A stretch of DNA of 42,209 bases from an uncultured Lachnospiraceae bacterium (GTDB lineage: Bacteria; Bacillota; Clostridia; Lachnospirales; Lachnospiraceae): contig ONQW01000004.1 in the NCBI GenBank assembly GCA_900320025.1, forward strand, positions 1 to 42,209, given 5' to 3'. A program made the position numbers and the translations under genes. The notes beneath the pieces were generated by a model. It had not been told where the DNA came from. It ran no database searches and worked only from the letters and a program-made list of their open reading frames with translations. This document shows, piece after piece, positions 7,857 to 16,606 of the stretch. Numbering within the stretch: the first letter of the stretch is position 1; every line of letters starts with the position of its first letter.

Positions 7857-9503
7857 TCAGCGCGGCGTATAGCCCGCCGGATATACCATCATTCCATTTG
7901 CATCCACCTGGACCGGGATGCCTGCGTTGTCATAGAACACCTGGTTGGTCACCAGCTTTCCATCAGGACCGAAGTAGAACCAGCCGCCGCCGATGTTATG
8001 CCAGCCGATCTCGAGAGCACCATTCGTGCCAAAGAAATACTTATCCTTGCCAATGACCACAAGTCCTGTCTGCATTCTGCCATCCGGAGCGAAGTAATAA
8101 ACACTTCCGCCGACCGGCACCAGTCCCTTCTGCATCTTGCCGTCCGTCCCGAAATAATACACCGATCCGGCGATAGTCTGCAGACCAGTCTGCATCTTGC
8201 CGTCCGTGCCGAAGTAATAGGTGTCCGCACCGATTGTCGCAACACCGGTCTGCATTCTGCCGTCTGTGCCGAAGTAATATACAGCGCCATTGATCGGCAC
8301 AAGCCCTGTCGTCACCGCACCCGTGTTCGGATTGAGATAATACAGAGCACCGTCGATGGTCTGCCAGCCGAACAGCATCTGCCCGTTCTTCGGGCTATAG
8401 TATGTCAGGTTTGCTCCGTCCTGGTACCATCCGGTATACATTTTGCCATCCGCCGCAAACAGATAATGCTGTCCCTCGATCACCTGCCCGCCGATGACTG
8501 CAAGCCCGTCGCTGCCGAAGTAATACATGGTGCCTTCGATATTGCCCCATCCGATCAGCGCCGCACCGTTCTGTGCCGGGTCGAAATAATACAGTCTGTT
8601 CTGCCCGTTGTTCAGCCAGCCCGTGTAGCACGCCTGCGAGTTCGGGTCAAAATAGTACATCTTCCCATCGATCGTCTGCATGCCGGTGACGCGCTTGTAA
8701 TTCTGATAATAGTAAGTGTTGTTGTTCCGGTGATCCCATCCCGTCGCAATGATGGAAGAGAAATAGTCCTTGATGCAGGAATCCATATCTACTCTGCCGC
8801 TGATGCCGGCGACGGAGCCGTGGCTGGAATACTGCCACATCGCAACAGGGCCGGGATAGTCACACACCGAATTGTACTGTGCGACCCATTTATCCCAGGA
8901 CACCGGACCCATGCGTTCCACAAACCAGTTTCTGCTGGTGTAAACCATGGGGGTGTAACCGGCGCTGTAAATCACAGAGCAGAATGCATTGACAATTGCC
9001 GCCTGATCCGAGGGCGACACCCCGATGAGAGACTTGTCCTCAAAATCGATCGCAATCGGGAAAGAGACCGTATAATTCGCGCATGCATTTACTACCAGAT
9101 TGGCATCCGCCACAGCCTGCGCCGGATTCTGTGCAAAGGTATAGCAGTATACGCCTGTCCGTATCCCGGCTGCCGCCGCAGAAGACATATTATAGCCAAA
9201 ATAGCTGTCAATCCCGTACAGCGTGTTGCCGCAGCGAACCATGGCAAACGTGATGCCGGCGTTCTTGACCTGCTTCCAGTCAATCGCGCCCTGATAGGAG
9301 GAGACATCGATGCCCGTCTGGGCCGCCTCGGACTCGATGCCGGCATGCGGCGCAAACAGCGCCAGGAAAAAGGCTGCCGCCAGAGCTGCCAGCAGGGAAA
9401 TCAGCCTGCCGCCGCTTCTTCCGGAACCACCCTGCCGTCCGGAAGAACCTTCCGCAATGCTGAGACGCCCTTCCTGCTTCATACTCTGATTTTCTGTGTT
9501 CAA
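7857..9503 (-). CDS. Secreted GH25 lysozyme with choline-binding-type repeats
   Basis: Peptidoglycan muramidase. With a TTG start at 9503 the protein has 548 residues; GGGGAG sits 6 bases before that TTG, whereas the ATG at 9530 lies in a hairpin without a ribosome site. Residues 1-33 are polar and Gly/Arg-rich; 34-54 are a hydrophobic signal or anchor ending near SEAAQ. The GH25 domain (about 62-255) shows GIDVSSYQGAIDW, the catalytic AIDFED (151-156) and AMWQYSSHG. From about residue 272 there are about 12 wall-binding repeats of the form GLQTIAGSVYYFGTDGKMQ, several nearly identical. The repeats lack many of the Trp residues of true pneumococcal choline-binding modules, so the ligand is uncertain. 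A good promoter and long leader lie upstream. Confidence 0.92.
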   Translation of the reverse strand: MNTENQSMKQEGRLSIAEGSSGRQGGSGRSGGRLISLLAALAAAFFLALFAPHAGIESEAAQTGIDVSSYQGAIDWKQVKNAGITFAMVRCGNTLYGIDSYFGYNMSSAAAAGIRTGVYCYTFAQNPAQAVADANLVVNACANYTVSFPIAIDFEDKSLIGVSPSDQAAIVNAFCSVIYSAGYTPMVYTSRNWFVERMGPVSWDKWVAQYNSVCDYPGPVAMWQYSSHGSVAGISGRVDMDSCIKDYFSSIIATGWDHRNNNTYYYQNYKRVTGMQTIDGKMYYFDPNSQACYTGWLNNGQNRLYYFDPAQNGAALIGWGNIEGTMYYFGSDGLAVIGGQVIEGQHYLFAADGKMYTGWYQDGANLTYYSPKNGQMLFGWQTIDGALYYLNPNTGAVTTGLVPINGAVYYFGTDGRMQTGVATIGADTYYFGTDGKMQTGLQTIAGSVYYFGTDGKMQKGLVPVGGSVYYFAPDGRMQTGLVVIGKDKYFFGTNGALEIGWHNIGGGWFYFGPDGKLVTNQVFYDNAGIPVQVDANGMMVYPAGYTPR

Positions 9504-9524
9504 TGTTCTCTCCCCACTTTCCAT

Positions 9525-9555
9525 CCGCACGGCCGGAACATATCCGGCCGTGCGG
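9525..9555 (-). other. Perfect hairpin in the lysozyme leader
   Basis: A 13-bp perfect stem CCGCACGGCCGGA / TCCGGCCGTGCGG with a 5-nt loop, ending 22 bp before the TTG start. No U-tract follows on the minus strand, so a standard terminator is unlikely. It could be an mRNA-stabilising or regulatory structure; on the plus strand a short T-run (ACTTTTTG) follows some bases later. Confidence 0.75.
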
Positions 9556-9679
9556 TACGTACTTTTTGATTCGGATTGACTTCCGGTGGAACCCGTGCGC
9601 CACCACAGCCCCCGCGCCGGTTCACCGTGACAACTGCACCGCCTTTGCTGCAGCCGTCCGCGAGCGCGCTGTAGAAATA

Positions 9680-9708
9680 ATATTAGACGGCGCCGACTGT
9701 ACCGTCAA
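9680..9708 (-). promoter_or_regulatory. sigmaA promoter of the lysozyme-pilT operon
   Basis: Minus strand TTGACG (9708-9703), 17-bp spacer, TAATAT (9685-9680). It predicts a leader of about 170 nt before the TTG start. Confidence 0.7.
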
Positions 9709-9730
9709 TGACAAATCAGGTAATTTGTCA
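9709..9730. promoter_or_regulatory. Inverted repeat next to the lysozyme promoter
   Basis: TGACAAAT-N6-ATTTGTCA, perfect 8-bp arms, immediately upstream of the -35 box and overlapping the hemW stop codon. It resembles an operator; it could alternatively help end the hemW transcript, but no T-tract follows. Confidence 0.5.
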
Positions 9731-10924
9731 GCAAAACAAAAAATCCGCCATCACATAATTGGACAGGTCCATGCCTCGTTCCGTGAGGCGGATTCGTCCG
9801 CCATCACGCACAAGCAGTCCCTCCCGCTCGTGTGCCGCAATCACTGTTCCATATACACTCTGCACGGAGACGCCGAATGTCTTTGCAAACAACGCTTCTG
9901 AGATTCCCTCCGTCATGCGCAGGCCGAGGAACATGAACTCCTCCATCTGTTCCTCCCTTGTCAGACTCTCAGGTCCCTCACTGTACTCACGGCCGGGCGC
10001 CCTGCAGTATCTGTCCACATCGCGGATATTTGTAAACCGCTCGTTTCCGAAGAGCGACGCTGCACCGGCGCCAAGTCCGAGATATGGATGACGCTTCCAG
10101 TACCCGATGTTATGGAGACATTCCCGCCCCGGCCGGGCAAAATTGCTGATTTCATACTGCGCAAGCCCATGCGCCGCAAGAAACCGTCCTGTGAAGTGAA
10201 CCATTGCCCGCTCCGTCTCCTCATCAGGAATTCCGGGCAGAGAAGGATCCTTCTCTGTCCCCTCTCCATACATCCGGTAAAACGGTGTCCCTTCCTCCAC
10301 GATCAGACTGTAGGCAGAGATGTGCTCAGGGCTGAGGCGCACGGCTCTGTCCAGGCTGTACTCCCAGCTCTCCATGGTCTGCCCGGGAATGCCTGACATG
10401 AGGTCCAGATTCAGATTGTCAAATCCTGCAGCCCTCGCCAGCTCCACCGCACTGGCCGCCTCCTCCGGGGAATGAATCCGTCCGAGCGTCCGAAGCTCCC
10501 CCGCATCAAAGGACTGTACCCCGATCGAAAGCCGGTTCACACCGAGCCTTCGCATCTCACGGAGCCAGTGCTCCGTCACCGTGCCGGGATTGCATTCCAT
10601 AGAGATCTCGGCGTCTTTCCGGATTGAGAAACAACCGCGCAGTGTCTCCAATATCTCTGCCGCCTGATTTTCCGTGAGCAGGGAAGGAGTTCCTCCGCCG
10701 AAATAGACGGTGTCCGCTGTTATTCCCTCTCTCATCCGGGCTGCCTTCTCCCGGATTTCCTGAAGCAGCGCATCGACGTAGCGCTGACGTTTCTCCGGCC
10801 CGGCCGGTCCTGACAGAAAGTCACAGTACAGGCACTTTCTCACGCAGAAAGGAATATGAAGATACAGACCGACCCGGTCCTCATACCGTTCCGATTCATA
10901 GTCCGTCAGTTTCAAGCCCGGCAT
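9728..10924 (-). CDS. hemW: Radical SAM heme chaperone HemW
   Basis: Radical SAM protein that binds heme and is related to coproporphyrinogen dehydrogenase HemN; in HemW proteins it acts as a heme chaperone. The cluster motif CVRKCLYCDF comes soon after GLYLHIPF, followed by VYFGGGTPSLL, ISMECNPGTV, RLSIGVQSF and NLDLMSGIPGQT, and a C-terminal HemW-type domain. It lacks the HemN N-terminal extension. The start is uncertain: the ATG at 10924 gives 398 residues and overlaps the DUF4317 gene by 29 bp; ATGs at 10951 and 10969 arise inside the 18-bp repeat of that gene, and a TTG at 10915 has better-spaced GAGAGG. The overlap implies translational coupling with the upstream gene. Confidence 0.92.
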   Translation of the reverse strand: MPGLKLTDYESERYEDRVGLYLHIPFCVRKCLYCDFLSGPAGPEKRQRYVDALLQEIREKAARMREGITADTVYFGGGTPSLLTENQAAEILETLRGCFSIRKDAEISMECNPGTVTEHWLREMRRLGVNRLSIGVQSFDAGELRTLGRIHSPEEAASAVELARAAGFDNLNLDLMSGIPGQTMESWEYSLDRAVRLSPEHISAYSLIVEEGTPFYRMYGEGTEKDPSLPGIPDEETERAMVHFTGRFLAAHGLAQYEISNFARPGRECLHNIGYWKRHPYLGLGAGAASLFGNERFTNIRDVDRYCRAPGREYSEGPESLTREEQMEEFMFLGLRMTEGISEALFAKTFGVSVQSVYGTVIAAHEREGLLVRDGGRIRLTERGMDLSNYVMADFLFC

Positions 10925-12119
10925 CCTCTCTGTTCTGTTCCGCGCCGTCATCGTCCTGTCCGCCGTCATCGTCCTGTCCGCCGGCCGGCGTGAGCCGGTC
11001 CGTCAGAATCCGGATACCATTGAGCTCCGTATCCGGCTGCAGCGGGATCAGAATAAACTCCCTTCCGTCGATGACGCGCGTCGTGATCATGTCCGCCATC
11101 TCGCTCTTCACCGTGATCGAGACACTGGGGGCCTTGATCTGCATGGTGGAGGTCCGGGCGAGACTCTCCGCGGTGAAGGAACCGCCTGCGCCGACCGCCT
11201 CCTCGAATTTTGAGGCAAAATTCTGCATCGACTCCGGTGCAGCGCCGCTCTCCTGCAGAATGCGCGACACCTCCGTCCGGCCCAGCTCCAATGTGCCCGG
11301 ATTGTCCTCGTCCTGCTTCACCATCTGCACGAGATTGTCGGAGACGGTCTTGACGTTTTCAAAGGTACAGTCCCGCCCCAGCGTCTGCTCCACCAGGTCA
11401 GAAAACAGTTCCTTCTGTGCCTTCTCCGTGATCGGCATGTCCGATCCGACGATGCCATCCATCAGCTCGGGATGACATTCCTCCTCTTTTCTGGAGTAAT
11501 AGAGGACAGAATGAATATCCGGCTCCCGGTCCGTGAACGCAGGGAAGAGAAAGCCGAGCATGGGCATCTGCACACCGAGGTCCCCCGCTTTATTCACAAA
11601 GGTCTGATTCAGCGCGTCAAAACACAGGCCCTCCTTCACCTCCGCAACAGGGCAGATGCAGCAGACAAAGAAAGAATATACATAATCCGACGCATCCTCC
11701 ATCACGAGGCCGTCCGATGTTTTCTTCGGAATATCATAATTTCCATGTGCCAGAAGCACCAGATGCCTGCCCGCATCATCCAGCTTGTCCAGAATACCGG
11801 TGCAGAAATCATGAATCATCTGCCGGTCGTCCAGCCCGGACTGGAGGAGGGCGTACATCGCCGTCTGTCTTCCGCCGGCTTCCTCCTCCTTGAGCGGAAA
11901 TTCCAGATCAAACAGATTTTTCCCCTGCTTTCCGGAGAGCACCTTCCGGAACAGTTCACAGTATTTTGCCTGTTCCTCGTCCGGCAGCGCCAGAAACGTC
12001 TCGTCCAGATCCAGAATAATCTCCCCATCCTCGCCGGCAAAGCAGCCGCCAATTTTGTCGATGACACACCGCCGTCCGCCGAGAATCCCGCGGATCTCCG
12101 CAATTTCCTTCTTATCCAT
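10896..12119 (-). CDS. DUF4317 domain-containing protein
   Basis: Function unknown. 407 residues starting MDKKEIAEIRG, which matches the usual N-terminus of the DUF4317 family common in Clostridia; GAAAGGAATTG precedes the ATG. It is soluble, with acidic and hydrophobic stretches such as GEIILDLDETFLALPDEEQAKYCELF and a central VYSFFVCCICPVAEVKEGL. The C-terminus is Asp/Gly-rich (GGQDDDGGQDDDGAEQ) because of a perfect 18-bp tandem duplication. It overlaps hemW, and the upstream leader contains two strong stem-loops. The family name is from recognition of the N-terminal and central motifs; no biochemical role can be inferred here. Confidence 0.8.
   Translation of the reverse strand: MDKKEIAEIRGILGGRRCVIDKIGGCFAGEDGEIILDLDETFLALPDEEQAKYCELFRKVLSGKQGKNLFDLEFPLKEEEAGGRQTAMYALLQSGLDDRQMIHDFCTGILDKLDDAGRHLVLLAHGNYDIPKKTSDGLVMEDASDYVYSFFVCCICPVAEVKEGLCFDALNQTFVNKAGDLGVQMPMLGFLFPAFTDREPDIHSVLYYSRKEEECHPELMDGIVGSDMPITEKAQKELFSDLVEQTLGRDCTFENVKTVSDNLVQMVKQDEDNPGTLELGRTEVSRILQESGAAPESMQNFASKFEEAVGAGGSFTAESLARTSTMQIKAPSVSITVKSEMADMITTRVIDGREFILIPLQPDTELNGIRILTDRLTPAGGQDDDGGQDDDGAEQNREDAGLETDGL
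10944..10979 (-). repeat. Perfect 18-bp tandem duplication in the DUF4317 gene
   Basis: Two identical copies of GCCGTCATCGTCCTGTCC (plus strand), giving GGQDDDGGQDDDG in DUF4317. In another frame each copy supplies an ATG at the front of hemW. Confidence 0.95.
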
Positions 12120-12148
12120 AACAACAATTCCTTTCTTCCGGATGTTTT

Positions 12149-12286
12149 CCACAGCACGAAGCCTCCAGGACCCGTCAGGTTCTGGAGGCTTCGTGCTGTG
12201 GGAACGCTGGTTTCTGCCTTGCAAGGAATCCGGTTTTCTTTCTCAGGAACAGCTCCTTTCACCGACTGGGAGCCAAAGTCTGTTCC
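12149..12286 (-). ncRNA. Structured leader upstream of the DUF4317 gene
   Basis: Two strong stem-loops in the 205-bp gap between the transporter gene and the DUF4317 gene. The first in transcription order (12286-12246) pairs GGAACAG with CTGTTCC and, inside, CTCC with GGAG. The second (12201-12149) has a perfect 20-bp stem CCACAGCACGAAGCCTCCAG closing a 13-nt loop, ending about 30 bp before the ATG. No U-tract follows. I matched it to no known riboswitch class; a cis-regulatory or processing role is inference. Confidence 0.45.
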
Positions 12287-12324
12287 GGTGGAAACCGCCC
12301 CGCCATGACAGCAGATCCGTCAGG

Positions 12325-12960
12325 TTAACGGCCGATCTTCGGAAGCAATCCCGCTTTCTTGAGCGGACCGCGGACAGCCAGGTAAACAAGCACGGTCACA
12401 ACCACAGACAGCGCCGCATTGACCGATGTCGTCAGGAGATTCAGCTTGAAGATGGCATCCGCTGCGCTCTTTCCGAGAATCAGTCTCTTATATATATAGC
12501 CCAGTCCGGGATCCGCGATAATATTGATACCGAGACCGCAGACAGAAGCTGCGATGGTTTTAAAGACAAGCGCTTTCCTGTCTGTCTCTGCACTGATATG
12601 GAGCACCTTATGTCCCACAAGTCCGGTCACCAGACCGATGAGAAGCTTGCAGAGAAAGGTCTTCGGCGCATAGACGACATAAACCGGGTCCAGAAGATCG
12701 CCGATCGTCATGCCGATGGCTCCGCCGAGGCCGCCCCAGAATCCGCCGAGCAGCAGCGCGCCGATGGCGACCACCGCATTGCCGAGATGAAAGCTGGTGG
12801 CATCTCCCCCGACATACAGCTTGATCTGCAGGAAGGTGAACACAACATAGGAAAGCGCCGCAAACAGCCCCACAAATACAATCCGCATCACCGTGCGGTG
12901 CGCGGCGGTCTCCTTTGCAGCTGCACTCTGATTCGTGGTATTCTGTGCTAATTCTGTCAT
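12325..12960 (-). CDS. ECF transporter substrate-binding (S) component
   Basis: Small membrane protein that captures a vitamin-type substrate for an energy-coupling factor transporter. 211 residues; a polar N-terminal stretch of about 25, then five to six hydrophobic segments. The block FHLGNAVVAIGALLLGGFWG and GGAIGMTIGDLLDPVYVVYA is typical of the ECF-ribofla_trS (PF07155) group. Start at 12960 behind GAGGAGGAGAG; the longer in-frame start lies inside the promoter region. No EcfA/EcfT gene is near, so it probably uses a shared energising module. Substrate unknown; riboflavin, thiamine precursor, pyridoxine or others are possible, and no recognised riboswitch precedes it. Confidence 0.8.
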   Translation of the reverse strand: MTELAQNTTNQSAAAKETAAHRTVMRIVFVGLFAALSYVVFTFLQIKLYVGGDATSFHLGNAVVAIGALLLGGFWGGLGGAIGMTIGDLLDPVYVVYAPKTFLCKLLIGLVTGLVGHKVLHISAETDRKALVFKTIAASVCGLGINIIADPGLGYIYKRLILGKSAADAIFKLNLLTTSVNAALSVVVTVLVYLAVRGPLKKAGLLPKIGR

Positions 12961-13022
12961 AATACTCTCCTCCTCACCCGGCGTTTCATGCACACCGTCT
13001 GTTTTTTCCTCTGTCAGGGGAG

Positions 13023-13031
13023 AGTATAGCA
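13023..13031 (-). promoter_or_regulatory. Extended -10 element upstream of the ECF gene
   Basis: Minus strand TGCTATACT, an extended -10 motif about 63 bp before the ATG. A convincing -35 box at the usual distance is lacking. Confidence 0.4.
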
Positions 13032-13046
13032 CGAACTGGAATGTTC

Positions 13047-13085
13047 AAAAGTGCCAATATATGATATTTTGACCAGTCCACTTTT
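13047..13085 (-). terminator. Weak stem-loop after lepA
   Basis: AAAAGTG pairs with CACTTTT around an AT-rich loop, overlapping the lepA TAA. Only a short T-run follows, so termination is tentative. Confidence 0.3.
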
Positions 13086-14901
13086 AATTGTCACTGTCGA
13101 GCCGAAGCACATTCATAAAGGCTTCCTTTGGAATTTCCACGCTGCCGACCATCTGCATGCGCTTCTTGCCTTCCTTCTGCTTCTCCAGAAGTTTCTTCTT
13201 GCGGCTGATGTCGCCGCCGTAGCACTTGGCCAGAACATCCTTGCGGACCGCCTTCACCGTTTCCCGCGCCACGACTCTGCCGTTGACCGCCGCCTGGATC
13301 GGGACATCAAACAGCTGCCGCGGGATCTCACCCTTGAGCTTCTCGCACATCTTTCTGCCTCGCTCATACGCCCCCTCCTCATTGACAATAAAGGAGAGCG
13401 CGTCCACCGGCTCCTTGTTCACCAGAATATCCATGCGGACAAGTTTTGCGGGCTGATATCCCTTCAGCTCATAGTCAAAGCTCGCATAGCCGCGGGAGCG
13501 CGATTTGAGCGCATCGAAGAAATCATAGATAATTTCATTCAGTGGCAGCTCGTACTTCAGAATCGCGCGTGTTGTCTCAATGTAGTCCGTGGAGAGATAG
13601 ACGCCCCGGCGCTCCTGGCACAGCTGCATGATGGGCCCGATATATTCCGTAGTGACCATGATCTCCGCGTTCACGATCGGCTCCTCCATATGCTCGATCT
13701 CGGTCGGATCAGGCAGATTGGCCGGGTTCGTGAGATCGATCACAGAGCCGTCAGTCTTATAAATCTTATAGACGACACCAGGCGCTGTCGCGATGATGTC
13801 AAGGTCATTCTCCCGCTCCAGGCGCTCGAGCACCACCTCCATATGAAGCAGGCCGAGAAAGCCGCAGCGGAATCCAAATCCGAGTGCGAGGGAGGTTTCC
13901 GGCTCAAAAGTCAGGGCGGCGTCGTTGAGCTGTAGCTTTTCGAGCGCGTCCTTGAGGTCAGGATAGCGCTGTGAATCCGCCGGATACATACCGCAGAACA
14001 CCATGGGCTGCGCCGGCTTGTACCCCGGCAGTGCCTCGCTGCAGGGTCTCGCCGCTTCCGTCACGGTGTCGCCGACCCGCGCGTCCTGGATGTTCTTGAT
14101 GGAAGCGGTGAAGTATCCGACCATGCCGCATCCCAGCTCATCGCAGGGAATGAAGCGGCCCGGTCCGAAATATCCCACCTCCACGATATCCTCGAGCGCG
14201 CCGGTGGACCACAATCTGACCTTCATGCCCGGCCTCAGGACGCCGTCCCGGATGCGGACAAAAACCACGACACCGCGGTAGGAATCATAGATGGAGTCAA
14301 AGATCAGCGCTTTCAGCGGCGCCTCCGGATCCCCCGACGGCGCCGGCAGCTTATGAACCACCTGCTCGAGCACCTCATGAATGCCGATTCCGTTCTTGGC
14401 TGAGATGAGCGGCGCATCCTGTGCGTCGAGACCGATGACGTCCTCGATCTCCTCGCGGGTCTCCTCCGGTCTCGCGGAGGGCAGATCGATCTTATTGATC
14501 ACCGGGATGACCTCCAGATCGTGATCAATGGCCAGATAGCAGTTTGCCAGCGTCTGTGCCTGAATGCCCTGGGTGGCATCCACAATCAGTATGGCTCCGT
14601 CACAGGCAGCCAGCGACCGGCTCACCTCATAGTTGAAATCGACATGACCGGGCGTGTCGATCAGGTTCAGGATATATTCCTCTCCATCGTCTGCATGATA
14701 GATCAGGCGGACCGCCTGCGACTTGATCGTGATGCCGCGCTCGCGCTCGATCTCCATATTGTCGAGGACCTGATTTTCCATCTCCCGTTTAGTCAGGACG
14801 CCTGTCATCTCGATCATGCGGTCAGCCAGGGTCGACTTGCCGTGATCAATGTGTGCCACGATACAGAAATTGCGGATTCTCTGCTGAACAGTCAGGGACA
14901 T
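13084..14901 (-). CDS. lepA: Elongation factor 4 (LepA)
   Basis: Ribosome-associated translational GTPase (EF4). 605 residues from the ATG at 14901, which has GGAG six bases upstream and gives the normal beginning [25 protein letters not shown] motifs: AHIDHGKST (G1), ERERGITIK (G2), DTPGHVDF (G3) and NKID (G4). The C-terminus includes the LepA-specific [17 protein letters not shown] and [20 protein letters not shown]. Longer in-frame starts up to 14964 run into the rpsT terminator hairpin. It stands downstream of rpsT, separated by that terminator; no clear promoter was found for it. Confidence 0.97.
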   Translation of the reverse strand: MSLTVQQRIRNFCIVAHIDHGKSTLADRMIEMTGVLTKREMENQVLDNMEIERERGITIKSQAVRLIYHADDGEEYILNLIDTPGHVDFNYEVSRSLAACDGAILIVDATQGIQAQTLANCYLAIDHDLEVIPVINKIDLPSARPEETREEIEDVIGLDAQDAPLISAKNGIGIHEVLEQVVHKLPAPSGDPEAPLKALIFDSIYDSYRGVVVFVRIRDGVLRPGMKVRLWSTGALEDIVEVGYFGPGRFIPCDELGCGMVGYFTASIKNIQDARVGDTVTEAARPCSEALPGYKPAQPMVFCGMYPADSQRYPDLKDALEKLQLNDAALTFEPETSLALGFGFRCGFLGLLHMEVVLERLERENDLDIIATAPGVVYKIYKTDGSVIDLTNPANLPDPTEIEHMEEPIVNAEIMVTTEYIGPIMQLCQERRGVYLSTDYIETTRAILKYELPLNEIIYDFFDALKSRSRGYASFDYELKGYQPAKLVRMDILVNKEPVDALSFIVNEEGAYERGRKMCEKLKGEIPRQLFDVPIQAAVNGRVVARETVKAVRKDVLAKCYGGDISRKKKLLEKQKEGKKRMQMVGSVEIPKEAFMNVLRLDSDN

Positions 14902-14962
14902 GGTATTCTCCATCAGGGTTATCATCTCGTGCTCCGCACTCGTTGTTGTGCGGTCGCTTTTC

Positions 14963-15008
14963 AAAAAATCGGCAGAAGATCCTCGAGAGGGCTCGGATCT
15001 CCTGCCGA
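14963..15008 (-). terminator. Rho-independent terminator of rpsT
   Basis: Minus strand stem CGGCAGGAGATCC with GGATCTTCTGCCG (one wobble), loop GAGCCCTCTCGA, then TTTTTT. It ends just before the lepA coding region. Confidence 0.85.
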
Positions 15009-15066
15009 TACATGATCATTTCTCCTGCCGCCCCGGGCTTGTTGTCCGCGGCAGCTGCAAGATGTA

Positions 15067-15333
15067 TTACGCTTCGATCTTGTTCACAGACACGGAAAGG
15101 CGGGAAACCTTTCTGGATGCGGTATTTTTCTTCAGAACGCCCTTGGAAGCGGCAGACTCAATCTTGGAAGTAGCTTCCTTCAGCGCTGCTGCAGCAGCAT
15201 CCTTGTCCTTCGCTTCTACCGCCGCATTGACCTTCTTGACTGCGGTCTTGACGCTGCTCTTGACAGACTTGTTGGCCTCGGCCTTCTTGGCGTTGGTGAT
15301 GATTCTCTTCTTGGCAGATTTAATGTTCGCCAT
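15067..15333 (-). CDS. rpsT: 30S ribosomal protein S20
   Basis: Small-subunit protein that binds the 5' domain of 16S rRNA. 88 residues, Lys/Ala-rich, beginning MANIKSAKKRIITNAKKA as in the family. The start at 15333 follows GGAGGAATAGAG. It is monocistronic: a consensus-like promoter lies about 105 bp upstream and a strong terminator follows. Promoter spacing leaves a leader of about 95 nt. Confidence 0.97.
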   Translation of the reverse strand: MANIKSAKKRIITNAKKAEANKSVKSSVKTAVKKVNAAVEAKDKDAAAAALKEATSKIESAASKGVLKKNTASRKVSRLSVSVNKIEA

Positions 15334-15433
15334 CTCTATTCCTCCATGAATGATACTCATGATTCCAGATAATCCGGGTCATGCTGCCCGGACAGGCGGA
15401 GACACGTGCGTCTGCCGGCCGCATACGCCGTAT

Positions 15434-15462
15434 ATTGTATCGGTCCCGCCCGCAGTTGTCAA
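15434..15462 (-). promoter_or_regulatory. Strong sigmaA promoter of rpsT
   Basis: Minus strand TTGACA (15462-15457), 17-bp spacer, TACAAT (15439-15434). Near-perfect consensus. Confidence 0.9.
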
Positions 15463-15601
15463 CGATTTTGCGCCGCTTTGCCGAAGATTTGCACCAGATT
15501 ATGCAACAGATGCAGCAGATTCTCACTCAGATCCAGCCGCAGCTGAGATGCATCTGAATCCAAGCCATCTGCCGGTTGGAAAGCCGCATACAGACGTCTC
15601 C

Positions 15602-16591
15602 TCAGGGATTCGTAAAATCCAGCACCGGCTGCGCAGGCCGGCTCTCCGGCTCAACGCTGACGGCCTTCAGAATCATGCCTTCTCCGGTCACAACATCGTA
15701 GCCCTCCTGGCTGACCCTGGAAAGTCCGCGGTACGAAATGTCACCCGGCGTCACCTCCGCCGTGACGCGCACATACTGTCCCGCCATCAGTTCATCCGCC
15801 CTGTCATACTGCACGACATTGCCGAACATCCGGATGTCATTGGCGCAGCATCCCATGATCGGTCTGGCGCTGATGAAATATCCGCCCGGAAAATCCGCCG
15901 GCTTCACGACATCAGCCAGGAACTGCACCCGCTTTCCCTCGTACCAGTCCGGATGATCGAAAATATCCTGAAACCAGATGGCATAGTTGATCCCATCCAG
16001 CACGATCGGGTCCGCCTGAATATCATATGGCAGGTCCTCCGCCTCCGCGGTGTCCACCTCGCCGTCCTTGTCCTCAAAAATCAGTTCCGCATTCGGGTTG
16101 ATTGCCTTCAGATTCCGCTTATACCGGATCAGCGTCTTCTTATCGATGCCATCGCACCGGTTCACCATGATGAGTTCTGTATTGCGGATCTGCTCCCCCA
16201 GCAGGCTTTTCAGGTCACCGTTGCCAAAGTACATCGGGAAGGTGGATGCGTCGATGGTCGTCATTTCCTGCTCCAGCATCCATTTCTTCGGGATCCGGAA
16301 TTTCCGGAAATCCCACATTCCGTTCCATTCAATCAGAATGCGCTCCGGATTGTATTTTGCATCAAGTGCCATCAGCGCCGCCGGTGTGAAATCATCCACA
16401 CTTTCGATTTCTTCCTTCACGGTATTGGTCGCCCGGAGCAGCTTCGGACCGTAACCGACCTCGCCCTCCTCACAAGTGATGAGAAGGGTTGTGCCGTTCG
16501 TCCGGAAATACGGCTGCCCGATCGTGTACGCAAAGAACGACGTCTTTCCGCTCTCCAGAAAGCCATTGATGACATAAACAGGTTTGGCCAT
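15602..16591 (-). CDS. G3E-family GTPase fused to a YcgQ/TIGR03943-like domain
   Basis: CobW/COG0523-type P-loop GTPase; relatives insert or traffic metals. 329 residues. Residues 1-215 are the GTPase: Walker A GFLESGKTS (10-18), CEEGEVGYG (40-48), and NRCD (144-147) in place of NKxD. The canonical EPSG motif is replaced by EWNG (88-91), and the CxCC metal motif is absent. Residues 218-329 (VQFLADVVKPADFPGGYF, RPIMGCCANDIRMFG, GQYVRVTAEV) resemble the soluble C-terminal OB-like domain of YcgQ/TIGR03943 membrane proteins, which are often encoded beside zinc-linked G3E GTPases. It follows the His-rich G3E gene by 15 bp, so the two are one operon. The domain match is from memory and needs a profile search. 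Confidence 0.72.
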   Translation of the reverse strand: MAKPVYVINGFLESGKTSFFAYTIGQPYFRTNGTTLLITCEEGEVGYGPKLLRATNTVKEEIESVDDFTPAALMALDAKYNPERILIEWNGMWDFRKFRIPKKWMLEQEMTTIDASTFPMYFGNGDLKSLLGEQIRNTELIMVNRCDGIDKKTLIRYKRNLKAINPNAELIFEDKDGEVDTAEAEDLPYDIQADPIVLDGINYAIWFQDIFDHPDWYEGKRVQFLADVVKPADFPGGYFISARPIMGCCANDIRMFGNVVQYDRADELMAGQYVRVTAEVTPGDISYRGLSRVSQEGYDVVTGEGMILKAVSVEPESRPAQPVLDFTNP

Positions 16592-16606
16592 AGTGTGTCA
16601 CTCCGA

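Noticed and set aside
7146..9569. 807-codon plus-strand open frame over pilT and the lysozyme
   Set aside because: Antisense to PilT and GH25 genes; periodicity comes from the wall-binding repeats.
12961..13083. Riboswitch before the ECF S component
   Set aside because: The leader is only about 60 nt and I could not match THF, TPP, FMN or preQ1 consensus elements.
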